DNA of 8,582 bases from an uncultured delta proteobacterium (GTDB lineage Bacteria; Myxococcota_A; Polyangia; Polyangiales; Ga0077539). Location of the stretch: the NCBI GenBank assembly GCA_903860995.1, contig CAIOSS010000617.1:1-8582 (forward strand). The letters run 5' to 3'. Shown here piece by piece: positions 1 to 7,738 of this stretch. The position numbers were made by a program, and so were the translations under genes. The notes beneath the pieces are model-generated. The model did not search any database. It had not been told where the DNA came from and saw only the letters and a program-made list of their open reading frames with translations. Numbering within the stretch: position 1 is the first letter of the stretch; the number at the start of each line of letters is the position of its first letter.

Positions 1-981
1 CTCCGCCCGGCGCGCGGGCGCGTCGAGGAGCGCGCGCACCTGCGCGTGGAGGGCCGCGGGGTCGCCCGGCGCGAGGGCCGCGGCGCCACCGGAGGGGACG
101 ATCTCCGCGGCGGCCGTGGTCGACGAGACCACCACCGGGACGCGCAGCGCGAGGGACTCCAGCAGCACCAGGGGGAGGTCCATCTTGGCGTGCAGGGTGT
201 CGACGACCAGGGTCGTGACGGCGGCGCCCGCCACGACGGCGTGGATGTCGGCGATCTCGCCGAGGAAGCGCACCTTCGCCCGGCGCGCTTCGGCGAGGGC
301 CGTGAGCGCGGCGAGGGCCTCGTGGGCGCGGGCCGTCTTCGGGCGGGCGGCGATCACCCAGGTGAGCCCGCCGTCATCGAGCGCGGCGGCCTCGATGAAG
401 GTGCGGGCCCCGTCGGAGTGCTCCAGGTCGCCAGGGTAGAGCGCGTAGGGGCCGACGAGCTCGTGCTGTCGGAGGGCGGCGGCCATCGCGTCGGACGACA
501 CCGTCACCGGCGCGAGCGCCGGGGGGATGATCCGCGCGCGCACGCCGGCGGCGGCGAGTCGGCGGGCGGAGTGTTCGCTGAGGGCGATGACGGCGTCGGC
601 GAAGAGCAGCGGGGCGACGCGCTCGAGGTCGTCGGGCGCGCTCGCGATGGTGTGCACCGCGGGGACGCGGCGGAGGGCGCGGGCCACGGCGCCTGCGCGC
701 AGGGTCAGGGGGTTGGGGGCGAAGAAGAAATGCCAGAGGTCGACCGCCGGGCCGGCGAGGAGCCGGGCGAAGACGCGCGCGTTGGCGAGGCGGCTCGGGG
801 CGTACGCGCCCGCCGCGGTGTACACGGGCTCGCACACCACCCCGGGGAGCGACGCGCCCGCGGGCACCATCACCCGCGGGCGGTAACGCCGGAGGGCGCC
901 CGCGAGGTCGCGCACGAGGTTCTTGTTGGAGTCCGTCCACGGGGGGGCGATGGGCTTGGAGACGAGGAGCACGTCGCGCAT
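1..981 (-). CDS. Glycosyltransferase, GT-B fold (GT4-like), 3' end cut by window edge
   Basis: I read 327 in-frame residues without a stop; the gene runs off the left edge. The product probably transfers a sugar from a nucleotide-sugar donor in the cytoplasm, as GT4 enzymes do; donor and acceptor cannot be told. The N-terminal half starts MRDVLLVSKPIAPPWTDSNK, the usual first strand and loop of a GT-B acceptor domain, and SEHSARRL (135-142) and IIPPAL (151-156) match the inter-domain region. The C-terminal donor domain starts near YPGDLEHSDGARTFIEA (182-198). KMDLPLVLLESLALRVPVVV (266-285) aligns with the EX7E region: the second Glu is E275, but Met stands where the first Glu is usual. An in-frame ATG lies eight codons upstream at 1005-1003; neither start has a clear Shine-Dalgarno site, and I chose 981 because the family's first strand begins there. 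It is divergent from the next gene. The family is fairly sure, the specificity unknown. Confidence 0.82.
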   Translation of the reverse strand, partial: MRDVLLVSKPIAPPWTDSNKNLVRDLAGALRRYRPRVMVPAGASLPGVVCEPVYTAAGAYAPSRLANARVFARLLAGPAVDLWHFFFAPNPLTLRAGAVARALRRVPAVHTIASAPDDLERVAPLLFADAVIALSEHSARRLAAAGVRARIIPPALAPVTVSSDAMAAALRQHELVGPYALYPGDLEHSDGARTFIEAAALDDGGLTWVIAARPKTARAHEALAALTALAEARRAKVRFLGEIADIHAVVAGAAVTTLVVDTLHAKMDLPLVLLESLALRVPVVVSSTTAAAEIVPSGGAAALAPGDPAALHAQVRALLDAPARRAE

Positions 982-1015
982 GGCGGGGGGGTCGGTAGCA
1001 CACATCGCGCGCCCG

Positions 1016-1045
1016 TTGACGCCCGGGACGGCGCGCTCGTAGCGT
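1016..1045 (+). promoter_or_regulatory. Sigma-70-like promoter of the small gene at 1060
   Basis: TTGACG (1016-1021) and TAGCGT (1040-1045) are separated by 18 bases and match five of six bases of the -35 consensus and three of six of the -10. Transcription would start near 1052, just at or before the GGAGG ribosome binding site (1052-1056), which stands three bases before the ATG at 1060. The 5' leader would thus be very short. It lies in the gap between two divergent genes. It is read by eye only. Confidence 0.45.
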
Positions 1046-1059
1046 CCCGCCGGAGGTTC

Positions 1060-1515
1060 ATGGACGAGAAGAAGACCGAGAGCGAAGCGTCGGAGCCGGA
1101 GCGGTCAGGGCTGCTCGAGCGCTTCGTCAAGAAGGGCATCGAGTCGGGCATCGACGCCATCAGCCGCAGCGAGGACACGGTGCGGTCCTTCGTCGAGAAG
1201 ACCCGGCTGCCGAAGGAGGTGGCGCATGCCCTGCTCGACCAGGTCGACGAGACCAAGAAGGGGATCTACTCGGTCGTCGCCAAGGAGATCCGCGACTTCC
1301 TGACGAGCACCAGCTTCGCCTCCGACATGAAGAAGGTGCTCACGGGCCTCGCCTTCGAGGTGAAGATGGAGGTGCGCTTCAAGAGCGTGGAGGACGAGAA
1401 CGGCGAAGGCACCGTGCGCCCCGACGTGCAGGCACGCACCCGCATCAAGAGCACCCACTCCAAGAAGCCCCCCGCCCCGCCCGAGGGGGGCGGCGGCGGA
1501 GAGGGCGGCGCGTAG
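1060..1515 (+). CDS. Small charged protein of unknown function, weakly phasin-like
   Basis: The product has 151 residues and I do not recognise it with certainty. The first 15 residues are rich in Glu and Lys. Residues 16-100 look almost wholly helical and amphipathic (LLERFVKKGIESGIDAI, then RLPKEVAHALLDQVDETKKG), a pattern resembling phasins and other coat or scaffold proteins. Residues 98-109 (AFEVKMEVRFKS) look like a beta strand. The tail is disordered: Lys, Pro and then GGGGG. It has no signal peptide or membrane segment, so a cytoplasmic location is inferred. The ATG at 1060 is chosen because GGAGG precedes it and because the open frame upstream (back to 46) is antisense to the glycosyltransferase and has its Arg/Gly-rich shadow composition. 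It has its own promoter and faces the KOW gene tail to tail. A phasin role is only a suggestion. Confidence 0.72.
   Translation: MDEKKTESEASEPERSGLLERFVKKGIESGIDAISRSEDTVRSFVEKTRLPKEVAHALLDQVDETKKGIYSVVAKEIRDFLTSTSFASDMKKVLTGLAFEVKMEVRFKSVEDENGEGTVRPDVQARTRIKSTHSKKPPAPPEGGGGGEGGA
1472..1493. other. GC-rich hairpin at the convergent gene ends
   Basis: CCGCCCC (1472-1478) can pair with GGGGCGG (1487-1493) around an 8-base loop. It lies in the last codons of the small plus-strand gene, about 20 bases before its stop and about 30 bases past the stop of the convergent KOW gene. It has no U-tract on either strand, so it is not a canonical intrinsic terminator. In DNA this rich in G and C such a stem may be chance, and it also encodes the Pro/Gly tail. 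Confidence 0.2.
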
Positions 1516-1521
1516 GGGGGA

Positions 1522-2733
1522 TCAGGCCGGGAGGGCGTCGAGGTCGGCGAGGTTCACCCGCGCCGACAGCAGTCCGAAGGACACCTTCGCGCCGCGCACG
1601 TCGCGCTCGACGATGGCGCCCACCTTCCCCGCGAAGGGGCCGGACTTCACCTGGACCCGCACGCCGGGCTGGAGCGCAGCGTCGGGGTTTACCATCACAG
1701 GTAAAATGATCTTGGCGACGGGGGCTTCGGTGCGCGCGACCGGCGGGGCCGCCCGGGGGCTGTGCGGCGCGGCGGGCGCGGGGTGCAGGGCGGGGCGCAC
1801 GTCGGGCGCTGCGCTCACCGCGCGGGTGAACGCGGGGCGCGGACGGTCCATCGCCGCGAGGCGCTCGCGGGTCTCCACGGCGGCGAGGTCTCGGCGACGG
1901 GCGATCTCGGCGTCGTGGCGGGTCTGCCACTCGGAGTCGCGTACGGCGGCTTCGAGGGCGTGGGCGGCCCGCTCGGCCTGGGCCTCGGCGAGCGCGCGGT
2001 CGACCGCGAGGAGGTCGTTGTCGCGCGACCACGCGACGAGGCGGTAGATGGGCACCAGCGCGCGGAAGGCCGCGAGGATGGGCTCTTCGAGCGCGCCGGC
2101 CTGGTCGAGCACCACCGCGCGGGACAGCGGCCAGCCGACGGACCACCACTGCGAGGGGCGCGACCAGGCGGCGAGGGCCTCGTCGAGGGTGGCGTCGGTG
2201 ACGTCGCGCACGGACACCCGGGCGGCGTCAGTCACTCCGAGGACGAAGTCCTCGGGCAGCGCGCGCAGGGCTGCGACGAGGGCGGCGCGGCCCTCGGGCG
2301 AGGCGCAGCGGGCCCGGAGGTTGCGCGCGTCGACCCACGCGTCGCCGTGGATGCGGAGCGAGACCTCGACCCCGTCGCCGTCGACGTGGAGCGCGAGGAA
2401 GGCGTGGCGGAAGAAGGGCGTCGGGTCGCTGAGGGTCGCCTGGAGCGAGCGGCCGTCGTCGAGGAGCGCCTCGAGCGCGCGGCGCGCGGCGGCGTCGCGC
2501 CACAGGAAGACCCACTGCGCGGTGACGGAGCGCTTGTTCCAGAGCGAGGGGTGCTCGTCGCTGGCGCGCAGCTCGAGCGCGACGCCGAGCGCCGTGGCGT
2601 CGGCCTGCATCACGCGACCGAGCGCCATGGCCTTCTCCCTCGCGTCCAGGCGCGGTCGGTTGAAGGCGTTGGAGCTGGCCCTTGGGGGCGCGTAGGCGTC
2701 GAACTCCGACGCGCTGAAACCCTGGAAACTCAC
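1522..2733 (-). CDS. KOW-domain protein with N-terminal region of unknown function
   Basis: The product has 403 residues. The last ~48 (LQPGVRVQVKSGPFAGKVGA, 355-374, to the end) form a KOW motif, the small beta-barrel of NusG/RfaH and ribosomal proteins that binds RNA or protein partners; binding here is inferred. Residues 1-200 make an unrecognised compact domain with conserved-looking blocks FQGFSASEFDAY (3-14), SSNAFNRPRLDAREKA (20-35), HPSLWNKRSVTAQWVFLWRD (61-80) and SLRIHGDAWVDARNLRAR (125-142). Residues 240-296 are a charged helix, probably coiled coil, and 297-350 an Ala/Pro-rich linker. The GTG at 2733-2731 is chosen because GAGGAG stands 7 bases upstream and a promoter lies just before; the next in-frame ATG (Met36, 2628) would remove the FQGF/FNRPRL block. 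There is no NusG N-terminal domain, so it is not an obvious NusG paralogue. It is cytoplasmic by lack of signal or membrane segments. It diverges from hutU with about 97 bases between the starts. Confidence 0.78.
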   Translation of the reverse strand: MSFQGFSASEFDAYAPPRASSNAFNRPRLDAREKAMALGRVMQADATALGVALELRASDEHPSLWNKRSVTAQWVFLWRDAAARRALEALLDDGRSLQATLSDPTPFFRHAFLALHVDGDGVEVSLRIHGDAWVDARNLRARCASPEGRAALVAALRALPEDFVLGVTDAARVSVRDVTDATLDEALAAWSRPSQWWSVGWPLSRAVVLDQAGALEEPILAAFRALVPIYRLVAWSRDNDLLAVDRALAEAQAERAAHALEAAVRDSEWQTRHDAEIARRRDLAAVETRERLAAMDRPRPAFTRAVSAAPDVRPALHPAPAAPHSPRAAPPVARTEAPVAKIILPVMVNPDAALQPGVRVQVKSGPFAGKVGAIVERDVRGAKVSFGLLSARVNLADLDALPA

Positions 2734-2740
2734 GCGGTAT

Positions 2741-2746
2741 CTCCTC
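2741..2746 (-). promoter_or_regulatory. Ribosome binding site fixing the GTG start of the KOW gene
   Basis: On the minus strand this reads GAGGAG and is followed by the 7 bases ATACCGC and then GTG. It is the best Shine-Dalgarno match in this intergenic region and decides for the GTG at 2733 over the downstream ATG at 2628. Confidence 0.6.
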
Positions 2747-2753
2747 GGCCGCG

Positions 2754-2781
2754 AACATACGCGCCGTGCCGTGCAGGTCAA
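2754..2781 (-). promoter_or_regulatory. Sigma-70-like promoter of the KOW gene
   Basis: Read on the minus strand, TTGACC (2781-2776) and TATGTT (2759-2754) are separated by 16 bases and match the -35 at five of six and the -10 at four of six positions. The start of transcription would be near 2747, just before the ribosome binding site at 2746-2741. It does not overlap the divergent hutU promoter, which begins 13 bases further on. Read by eye. Confidence 0.5.
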
Positions 2782-2793
2782 CGCGTTCGTCGG

Positions 2794-2823
2794 TTGCCGG
2801 CCGCGCCGCCCCTCCCCTACGTT
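2794..2823 (+). promoter_or_regulatory. Candidate hutU promoter, possibly giving a leaderless mRNA
   Basis: TTGCCG (2794-2799) and TACGTT (2818-2823) stand 18 bases apart. The -10 element ends only 7 bases before the hutU ATG at 2831, so transcription would start at or within a few bases of the start codon. This agrees with the lack of any Shine-Dalgarno sequence before that ATG. I see no palindrome resembling a HutC operator here. Confidence 0.4.
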
Positions 2824-2830
2824 TCGCGCC

Positions 2831-4498
<1,668 letters not shown>

Positions 4499-4502
4499 GG
4501 CA

Positions 4503-5768
4503 GTGAGGGTCGCGGCCAACCTGCTGCTGCGCCACGCGCGGGAGCTGCTCACCTGCGCGGGGCGACTCCCCCCCAGCGCGGCGCGGGCGGACTTCGACCC
4601 GGCGCCGCTCGGGCTCATCGAGGACGGCGCGGTGGCCATCGCCGACGACCGCATCGTCGCGGTGGGCCGCACCGCGGAGGTCGAGCGGGCGGTGAGCCTG
4701 ACGGCGGGCGCCACGGTGATCGACGTCGGCGACGCGATGCTCACGCCGGGCCTCGTCGACGCGCACACGCACGCGCTCTTTGTGGGGCACCGCGCCGGGG
4801 AGTTCTCGCTCCGGGTGCAGGGGGCGGGGTACGCGGAGATCGCCGCGAGGGGCGGCGGCATCGCGGCGAGCGTGAAGGCGCTGCGGGCGGCCTCGGACGA
4901 GGCCCTGGGAACGACGCTGGCGAGGCGCCTCGACGCGATGACCCGCTTCGGCACGACGACCGTCGAGGTGAAGTCGGGCTACGCGCTCGAGACAGGCCAC
5001 GAGCTGCGATCGCTGAGGGTGGTGCGCTCGATGGGCGAGCGGGTGGTGCCGACCTTCCTCGGGCTCCACGCGGTTCCGCCGGAGCTCCGGGGGACGGACG
5101 ACGGGCGGGCGCGCTACCTCGCGACGGTGGCGGGACGGATGCTCGACGCGGTGGTGCGCGGGGGCGACGCGCGCTTCATCGACGCGTACATCGACGGGCC
5201 GGGCTTCAGCGTGGCAGAGTGCGCGCCGACGCTGGAGCGCGCGAGGGCGCTGGGGCTGCGCGCCCGGCTGCACGTGGGCCAGTTCGAGGACGTGGGCGGG
5301 GCCGAGCTCGCGGCGGCGCTGGGCGCGGCGAGCGCGGACCACCTGGAGCACGTGGGCGACGCGGGGCTGCGCGCGATGGCGGCGGCGGGCGTGACCGCGG
5401 TGCTGCTGCCAGGTGCGGCGTTCTCCCTGGGCCAGGCGATGCCCGATGCGCGGCGGATGCGGGCGCTGGGGGTGACGGTGGTCCTCGCGACGGACGACAA
5501 CCCGGGGACGAGTCACTGCGACGCGCTGCCGTGGATGGCGGCCTTTGGGGTGCGCCAGATGGGGCTGTCGACCGTGGAGGCGTGGTTCGCCATCACGGCC
5601 GCGGCGGCGGAGTGCCTCGACCTGCCCGACCGGGGGCGGCTGGTGCCCGGAGGGCGGGCAGACGTCGCGGTGCTCGACCTCCCGAGCTGGGAGGCGCTGC
5701 CGTACGTACTGGGGAGCCCGCGGGCCCTCGCGACGGTGTCGGGGGGCGTGCTGCGGGAGTGGGCCTGA
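4503..5768 (+). CDS. hutI: Imidazolonepropionase
   Basis: This metal-dependent amidohydrolase opens the ring of imidazolone propionate to give N-formimino-L-glutamate, the third step of histidine degradation. Its 421 residues are near the family length (about 400-420). Visible are the N-terminal beta-sandwich start LIEDGAVAIADDRIVAVG, the metal-binding H88-T-H90 in LVDAHTHALFVG, the substrate stretch EVKSGYALETGHE, His257 in LHVGQFEDVGG, His280 in SADHLEHV, and Asp331 in ATDDNPGTS. The loop after His257 reads HVGQ where better-known HutI proteins have HA(D/E)(E/Q), and the block after NPG (SHCDALPWMAAFGVRQMG) differs from the usual one, so this is a divergent branch. The GTG start is 4 bases after the hutU stop; GTGAGG of the hutU end (4495-4500) may serve as a tight ribosome site, and translational coupling is likely. 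Neighbourhood with hutU supports the assignment strongly. Confidence 0.95.
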   Translation: MRVAANLLLRHARELLTCAGRLPPSAARADFDPAPLGLIEDGAVAIADDRIVAVGRTAEVERAVSLTAGATVIDVGDAMLTPGLVDAHTHALFVGHRAGEFSLRVQGAGYAEIAARGGGIAASVKALRAASDEALGTTLARRLDAMTRFGTTTVEVKSGYALETGHELRSLRVVRSMGERVVPTFLGLHAVPPELRGTDDGRARYLATVAGRMLDAVVRGGDARFIDAYIDGPGFSVAECAPTLERARALGLRARLHVGQFEDVGGAELAAALGAASADHLEHVGDAGLRAMAAAGVTAVLLPGAAFSLGQAMPDARRMRALGVTVVLATDDNPGTSHCDALPWMAAFGVRQMGLSTVEAWFAITAAAAECLDLPDRGRLVPGGRADVAVLDLPSWEALPYVLGSPRALATVSGGVLREWA

Positions 5769-5819
5769 GCCGGGTCAGCGGCTGTCGCGGGGCGCGATTG
5801 AGCGTATCTCTGCGCACCG

Positions 5820-6100
5820 ATGGCAGCGGCCCAGTTTGAACCCGGCGCAACCTTCGCCCACGACTTCCGCGTCGTGCGCCCGCTCGACGAGGGGGGCACC
5901 GTGTTCGAGCACGTCGGGCACGCCCTCGCCGCCGCGCACGCCGCGGGCATCGTGCACCGCGACATCAAGCCCGAGAACACGACGAGGTCCACGCCGTGGC
6001 GCTCTTCCGCCGGGCCTGCGCGCGCCGCGACCACGGGGGTTGCGACAACCTCGCGAGGCTGTGCCGCGACGGCGTAACCGGCGCCTGCGCCCCACGCTGA
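5820..6100 (+). pseudogene. Remnant of a Pkn2-type Ser/Thr kinase fused to a Sel1-like repeat
   Basis: Three pieces of one type of gene are joined with the middle parts missing. The first (5820 to about 5896) encodes FEPGATFAHDFRVVRPLDEGG, the usual start of a bacterial Ser/Thr kinase up to the glycine-rich loop. The second (about 5897-5978) encodes HALAAAHAAGIVHRDIKPEN, helix E and the catalytic loop with HRD. Everything between (the ATP-binding Lys, helix C) and after (DFG, activation segment) is absent. Then the frame shifts: from 5981 another frame encodes AVALFRRACARRDHGGCDNL and ARLCRDGVTGACAPR and stops at TGA 6098-6100, a Sel1/TPR-like repeat with Cys as in kinase-Sel1 fusions. The open kinase frame itself runs on to 6077 with no homology past 5978. 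Such a product cannot be an active kinase. The same 8 bases, CGACGAGG, occur at 5885-5892 and 5980-5987 near the two junctions. It fills most of the gap between hutI and lgt. An expressed short protein cannot be excluded. Confidence 0.72.
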
Positions 6101-6119
6101 CACCCCCCCCGGGGCGACG

Positions 6120-7046
6120 CTACGCGGCGGCGAGCGATCGGGCGCGGAGCCCGCTGTAGACGGGGATGAGCGCGACGGTGATAAGCACGGAGATGAGCTG
6201 CGAGGTGCTGAGCCCGAGGAGGCCCCCGCGGTCGTCGTTGCGGAGGATCTCCACTGCGAAGCGCAGAATCGAATAGCTCGCGAGGAAGAAGACGAAGACC
6301 TGCCCGTCGAAGCGCTTGCGAGGCGCGATGCCGTAATAGCCGATGGCGGCGATGGCGAGCGAGCCCACGGCCTCGTAGAGCTGCGTCGGGTGCACCGGGA
6401 GCGCGGCCATCGCCTCGCTGGCCAGGCGGTGCGCGCGAAACTGCGCCTCGCTGGCGGGCGAGTACCGCGGAAACCACGCGGCCCACGGGTGCTCGCAGGG
6501 GACGCCGAAGCAGCAGCCCGCCAGGAAGCAGCCCATGCGGCCCCAGGCGAGGCCGAGGGCCACGGCGAAGCCCGCCATGTCGGCGGCCTTCCAGAAGGGG
6601 AAGCGCTCGCGGCGGAGGAAGTACACCGCGTACCCGGTCGCGCCGATGAGGCCGCCGTAGTAGGTGAGCCCGCCCGCCCAGAAGGCCGCCCACGCGAAGC
6701 AGTTGGCCTCCTTCGGGTGGCAGACGCCCTGCGCGGCGTCCCAGATGCCGTTGACCGAGCTGTGGAGGCAGTGCTCGCGGGTGATGCGCCAGGAGACCCT
6801 CGCGGGGTCGGTGCAGAGGTGCACGTAGTCCCAGAAGTACCCGTCGGCGATGACGTGCAGGAGGCGCGAGCCGATGACCCCGGCGACCACCATCGCGAGC
6901 CCGAGGTCGATGATGACCTCGCGGTCGTGGCCGAGGCGTCCCACCCAGCGGGCGCCGATGAGGGTCGCCAGCGCGAAGCCGGTCGCCAGCATCGCGAAGT
7001 ATGCGGGGAGCTCGACCCCGAACAGCGCGACGATGATGGGCCTCAC
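6120..7046 (-). CDS. lgt: Phosphatidylglycerol-prolipoprotein diacylglyceryl transferase
   Basis: Lgt moves diacylglycerol from phosphatidylglycerol onto the lipobox Cys of prolipoproteins at the inner membrane, the first step of lipoprotein maturation. The 308 residues contain several membrane helices (about 12-34, 46-66, 118-143, 154-180, 227-240, 248-266, 283-300). Diagnostic are AGGLTYYGGLIG (124-135), GRMGCFLAGCCFG (169-181) with the essential Arg of the family, HPTQLYEAVGSL (219-230) and RFAVEILRNDDRGG (262-275). Tyr130 stands where E. coli has His103, and the GCFLAGCC form replaces the GRxGNFxNxE signature, as in the group of Lgt proteins outside gamma-proteobacteria. Residues 70-118 hold an insertion with four Cys (78, 93, 109, 116), probably periplasmic. 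The GTG start overlaps the lspA stop as GTGA; no nearer ATG exists, and the residues upstream in this frame are antisense-like shadow of lspA. Last gene of the ileS-lspA-lgt group. Confidence 0.95.
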   Translation of the reverse strand: MRPIIVALFGVELPAYFAMLATGFALATLIGARWVGRLGHDREVIIDLGLAMVVAGVIGSRLLHVIADGYFWDYVHLCTDPARVSWRITREHCLHSSVNGIWDAAQGVCHPKEANCFAWAAFWAGGLTYYGGLIGATGYAVYFLRRERFPFWKAADMAGFAVALGLAWGRMGCFLAGCCFGVPCEHPWAAWFPRYSPASEAQFRAHRLASEAMAALPVHPTQLYEAVGSLAIAAIGYYGIAPRKRFDGQVFVFFLASYSILRFAVEILRNDDRGGLLGLSTSQLISVLITVALIPVYSGLRARSLAAA

Positions 7047-7729
7047 GGCGTGGTCGCCACCGGGGTCGGCTCGGCCGCGCGCGGGGCCTTCTTCGGGCCG
7101 ATGATGTACTCCAGCACCATCAGCCCGATGCCGACGGTGATCGCGATGTCGGCGACGTTGTAGGTCGGCCAGTGGAAGCGCAGCTTCGCGTGCATGTGGA
7201 TGAAGTCCACCACGTAGCCGAGGCGCACCCGGTCGACGAGGTTGCCGATGGCGCCGCCGAGCACGAGCGGCAGGGCCCACTTCATCAGGCGCTGGCCGGG
7301 CTCCATCGTGCGGTAGAGGTGCACGATGAACGCGATGGCGCCGATGGTGACCAGCAGGAAGAACGGCCGGCGGACGGCCTCGCTGGCGCCGTGCAGCAGG
7401 CCCCATGCGCCGCCGCAGTTCTCGGCGTACTGCAGATCGAGGTAGTCCTTGATGAGGACGATCTCGCGGTTGGCCACCCGCTGGGGCAGGTAGTGCTGGA
7501 GGCCCGGCGGCGGCGCGCAGAGCGGCGGCGGGTTGGCCACCGAGCGCGACAGGCGCCCGAGCGCCCACGCCTTGCTCCAGAGGTCGAGCCCGGCGCTGCC
7601 GAGGGCGACCACCGCGAGGAAGACCCAGTCGCGCGCCGTCACGGGCTCGATGGCGGGCTTCTCCTTCGCGGGCTTGACGGGCTTCTCGCCGGGCTCGGCC
7701 GACTCGGTGACGGGGTTCTCTTCGCTCAT
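7043..7729 (-). CDS. lspA: Lipoprotein signal peptidase (signal peptidase II)
   Basis: LspA is the inner-membrane aspartyl protease that cuts the signal peptide from prolipoproteins after Lgt has acted. The product has 228 residues, longer than the usual 160-170. Four membrane helices lie near 33-52, 122-139, 148-165 and 191-210. The family blocks are YAENCGGAWGLL (101-112), GGAIGNLVDRVRLGYVVDFI (158-177) and WPTYNVADIAITVG (187-200). Asp175 and Asp194 correspond to the catalytic pair Asp124 and Asp143 of Pseudomonas aeruginosa. The extra length is a hydrophilic Glu/Lys/Pro N-terminus (1-30), about 25 residues between helix 1 and the NxGxA block (including PPPLCAPPP), and a short Pro/Ala tail. 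The ATG at 7729-7727 is chosen for its AGAGG site 4 bases upstream; the upstream frame is ileS shadow. It starts 7 bases after the ileS stop and overlaps lgt by 4 bases, so the three genes are very likely one operon. Confidence 0.96.
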   Translation of the reverse strand: MSEENPVTESAEPGEKPVKPAKEKPAIEPVTARDWVFLAVVALGSAGLDLWSKAWALGRLSRSVANPPPLCAPPPGLQHYLPQRVANREIVLIKDYLDLQYAENCGGAWGLLHGASEAVRRPFFLLVTIGAIAFIVHLYRTMEPGQRLMKWALPLVLGGAIGNLVDRVRLGYVVDFIHMHAKLRFHWPTYNVADIAITVGIGLMVLEYIIGPKKAPRAAEPTPVATTP

Positions 7730-7733
7730 GGAT

Positions 7734-7738
7734 CCTCT
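7734..7738 (-). promoter_or_regulatory. Ribosome binding site of lspA, overlapping the ileS stop codon
   Basis: On the minus strand AGAGG (7738-7734) is followed by ATCC and the lspA ATG. The first two bases of the site are the last two of the ileS stop TAG (7739-7737). This arrangement suits translational coupling between ileS and lspA and fixes the lspA start. Confidence 0.55.

Noticed and set aside
985..991. Run of seven G between the two possible glycosyltransferase starts, as a phase-variation tract
   Set aside because: The tract is short for slippage in a genome so rich in G, a similar run occurs inside the gene (941-947), and the downstream ATG would be unaffected.
374..1003. A 209-codon minus-strand frame starting at GTG 1003
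   Set aside because: It is another frame of the glycosyltransferase gene, mostly Arg and Pro; the frame starting at 981 gives the recognisable protein.
46..1059. The upstream extension of the small plus-strand gene, open from 46
   Set aside because: It is antisense to the glycosyltransferase, Gly/Arg-rich and without homology; GGAGG plus ATG at 1060 marks the true start.
5271..5282. Gln260 in HutI as loss of a catalytic Glu
   Set aside because: Gln at this position is also known from ordinary HutI of the Pseudomonas type as I recall it, so Q alone is not a defect; only the wider set of changes is reported.
5775..6095. Minus-strand open frames opposite the kinase remnant
   Set aside because: They show only Arg/Gly/Pro-rich shadow composition, while the plus strand carries recognisable kinase and Sel1 motifs.
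6101..6119. C8G4 tract between the kinase remnant and lgt as a terminator
   Set aside because: It cannot form a stem with a sufficient loop and has no U-tract on either strand.
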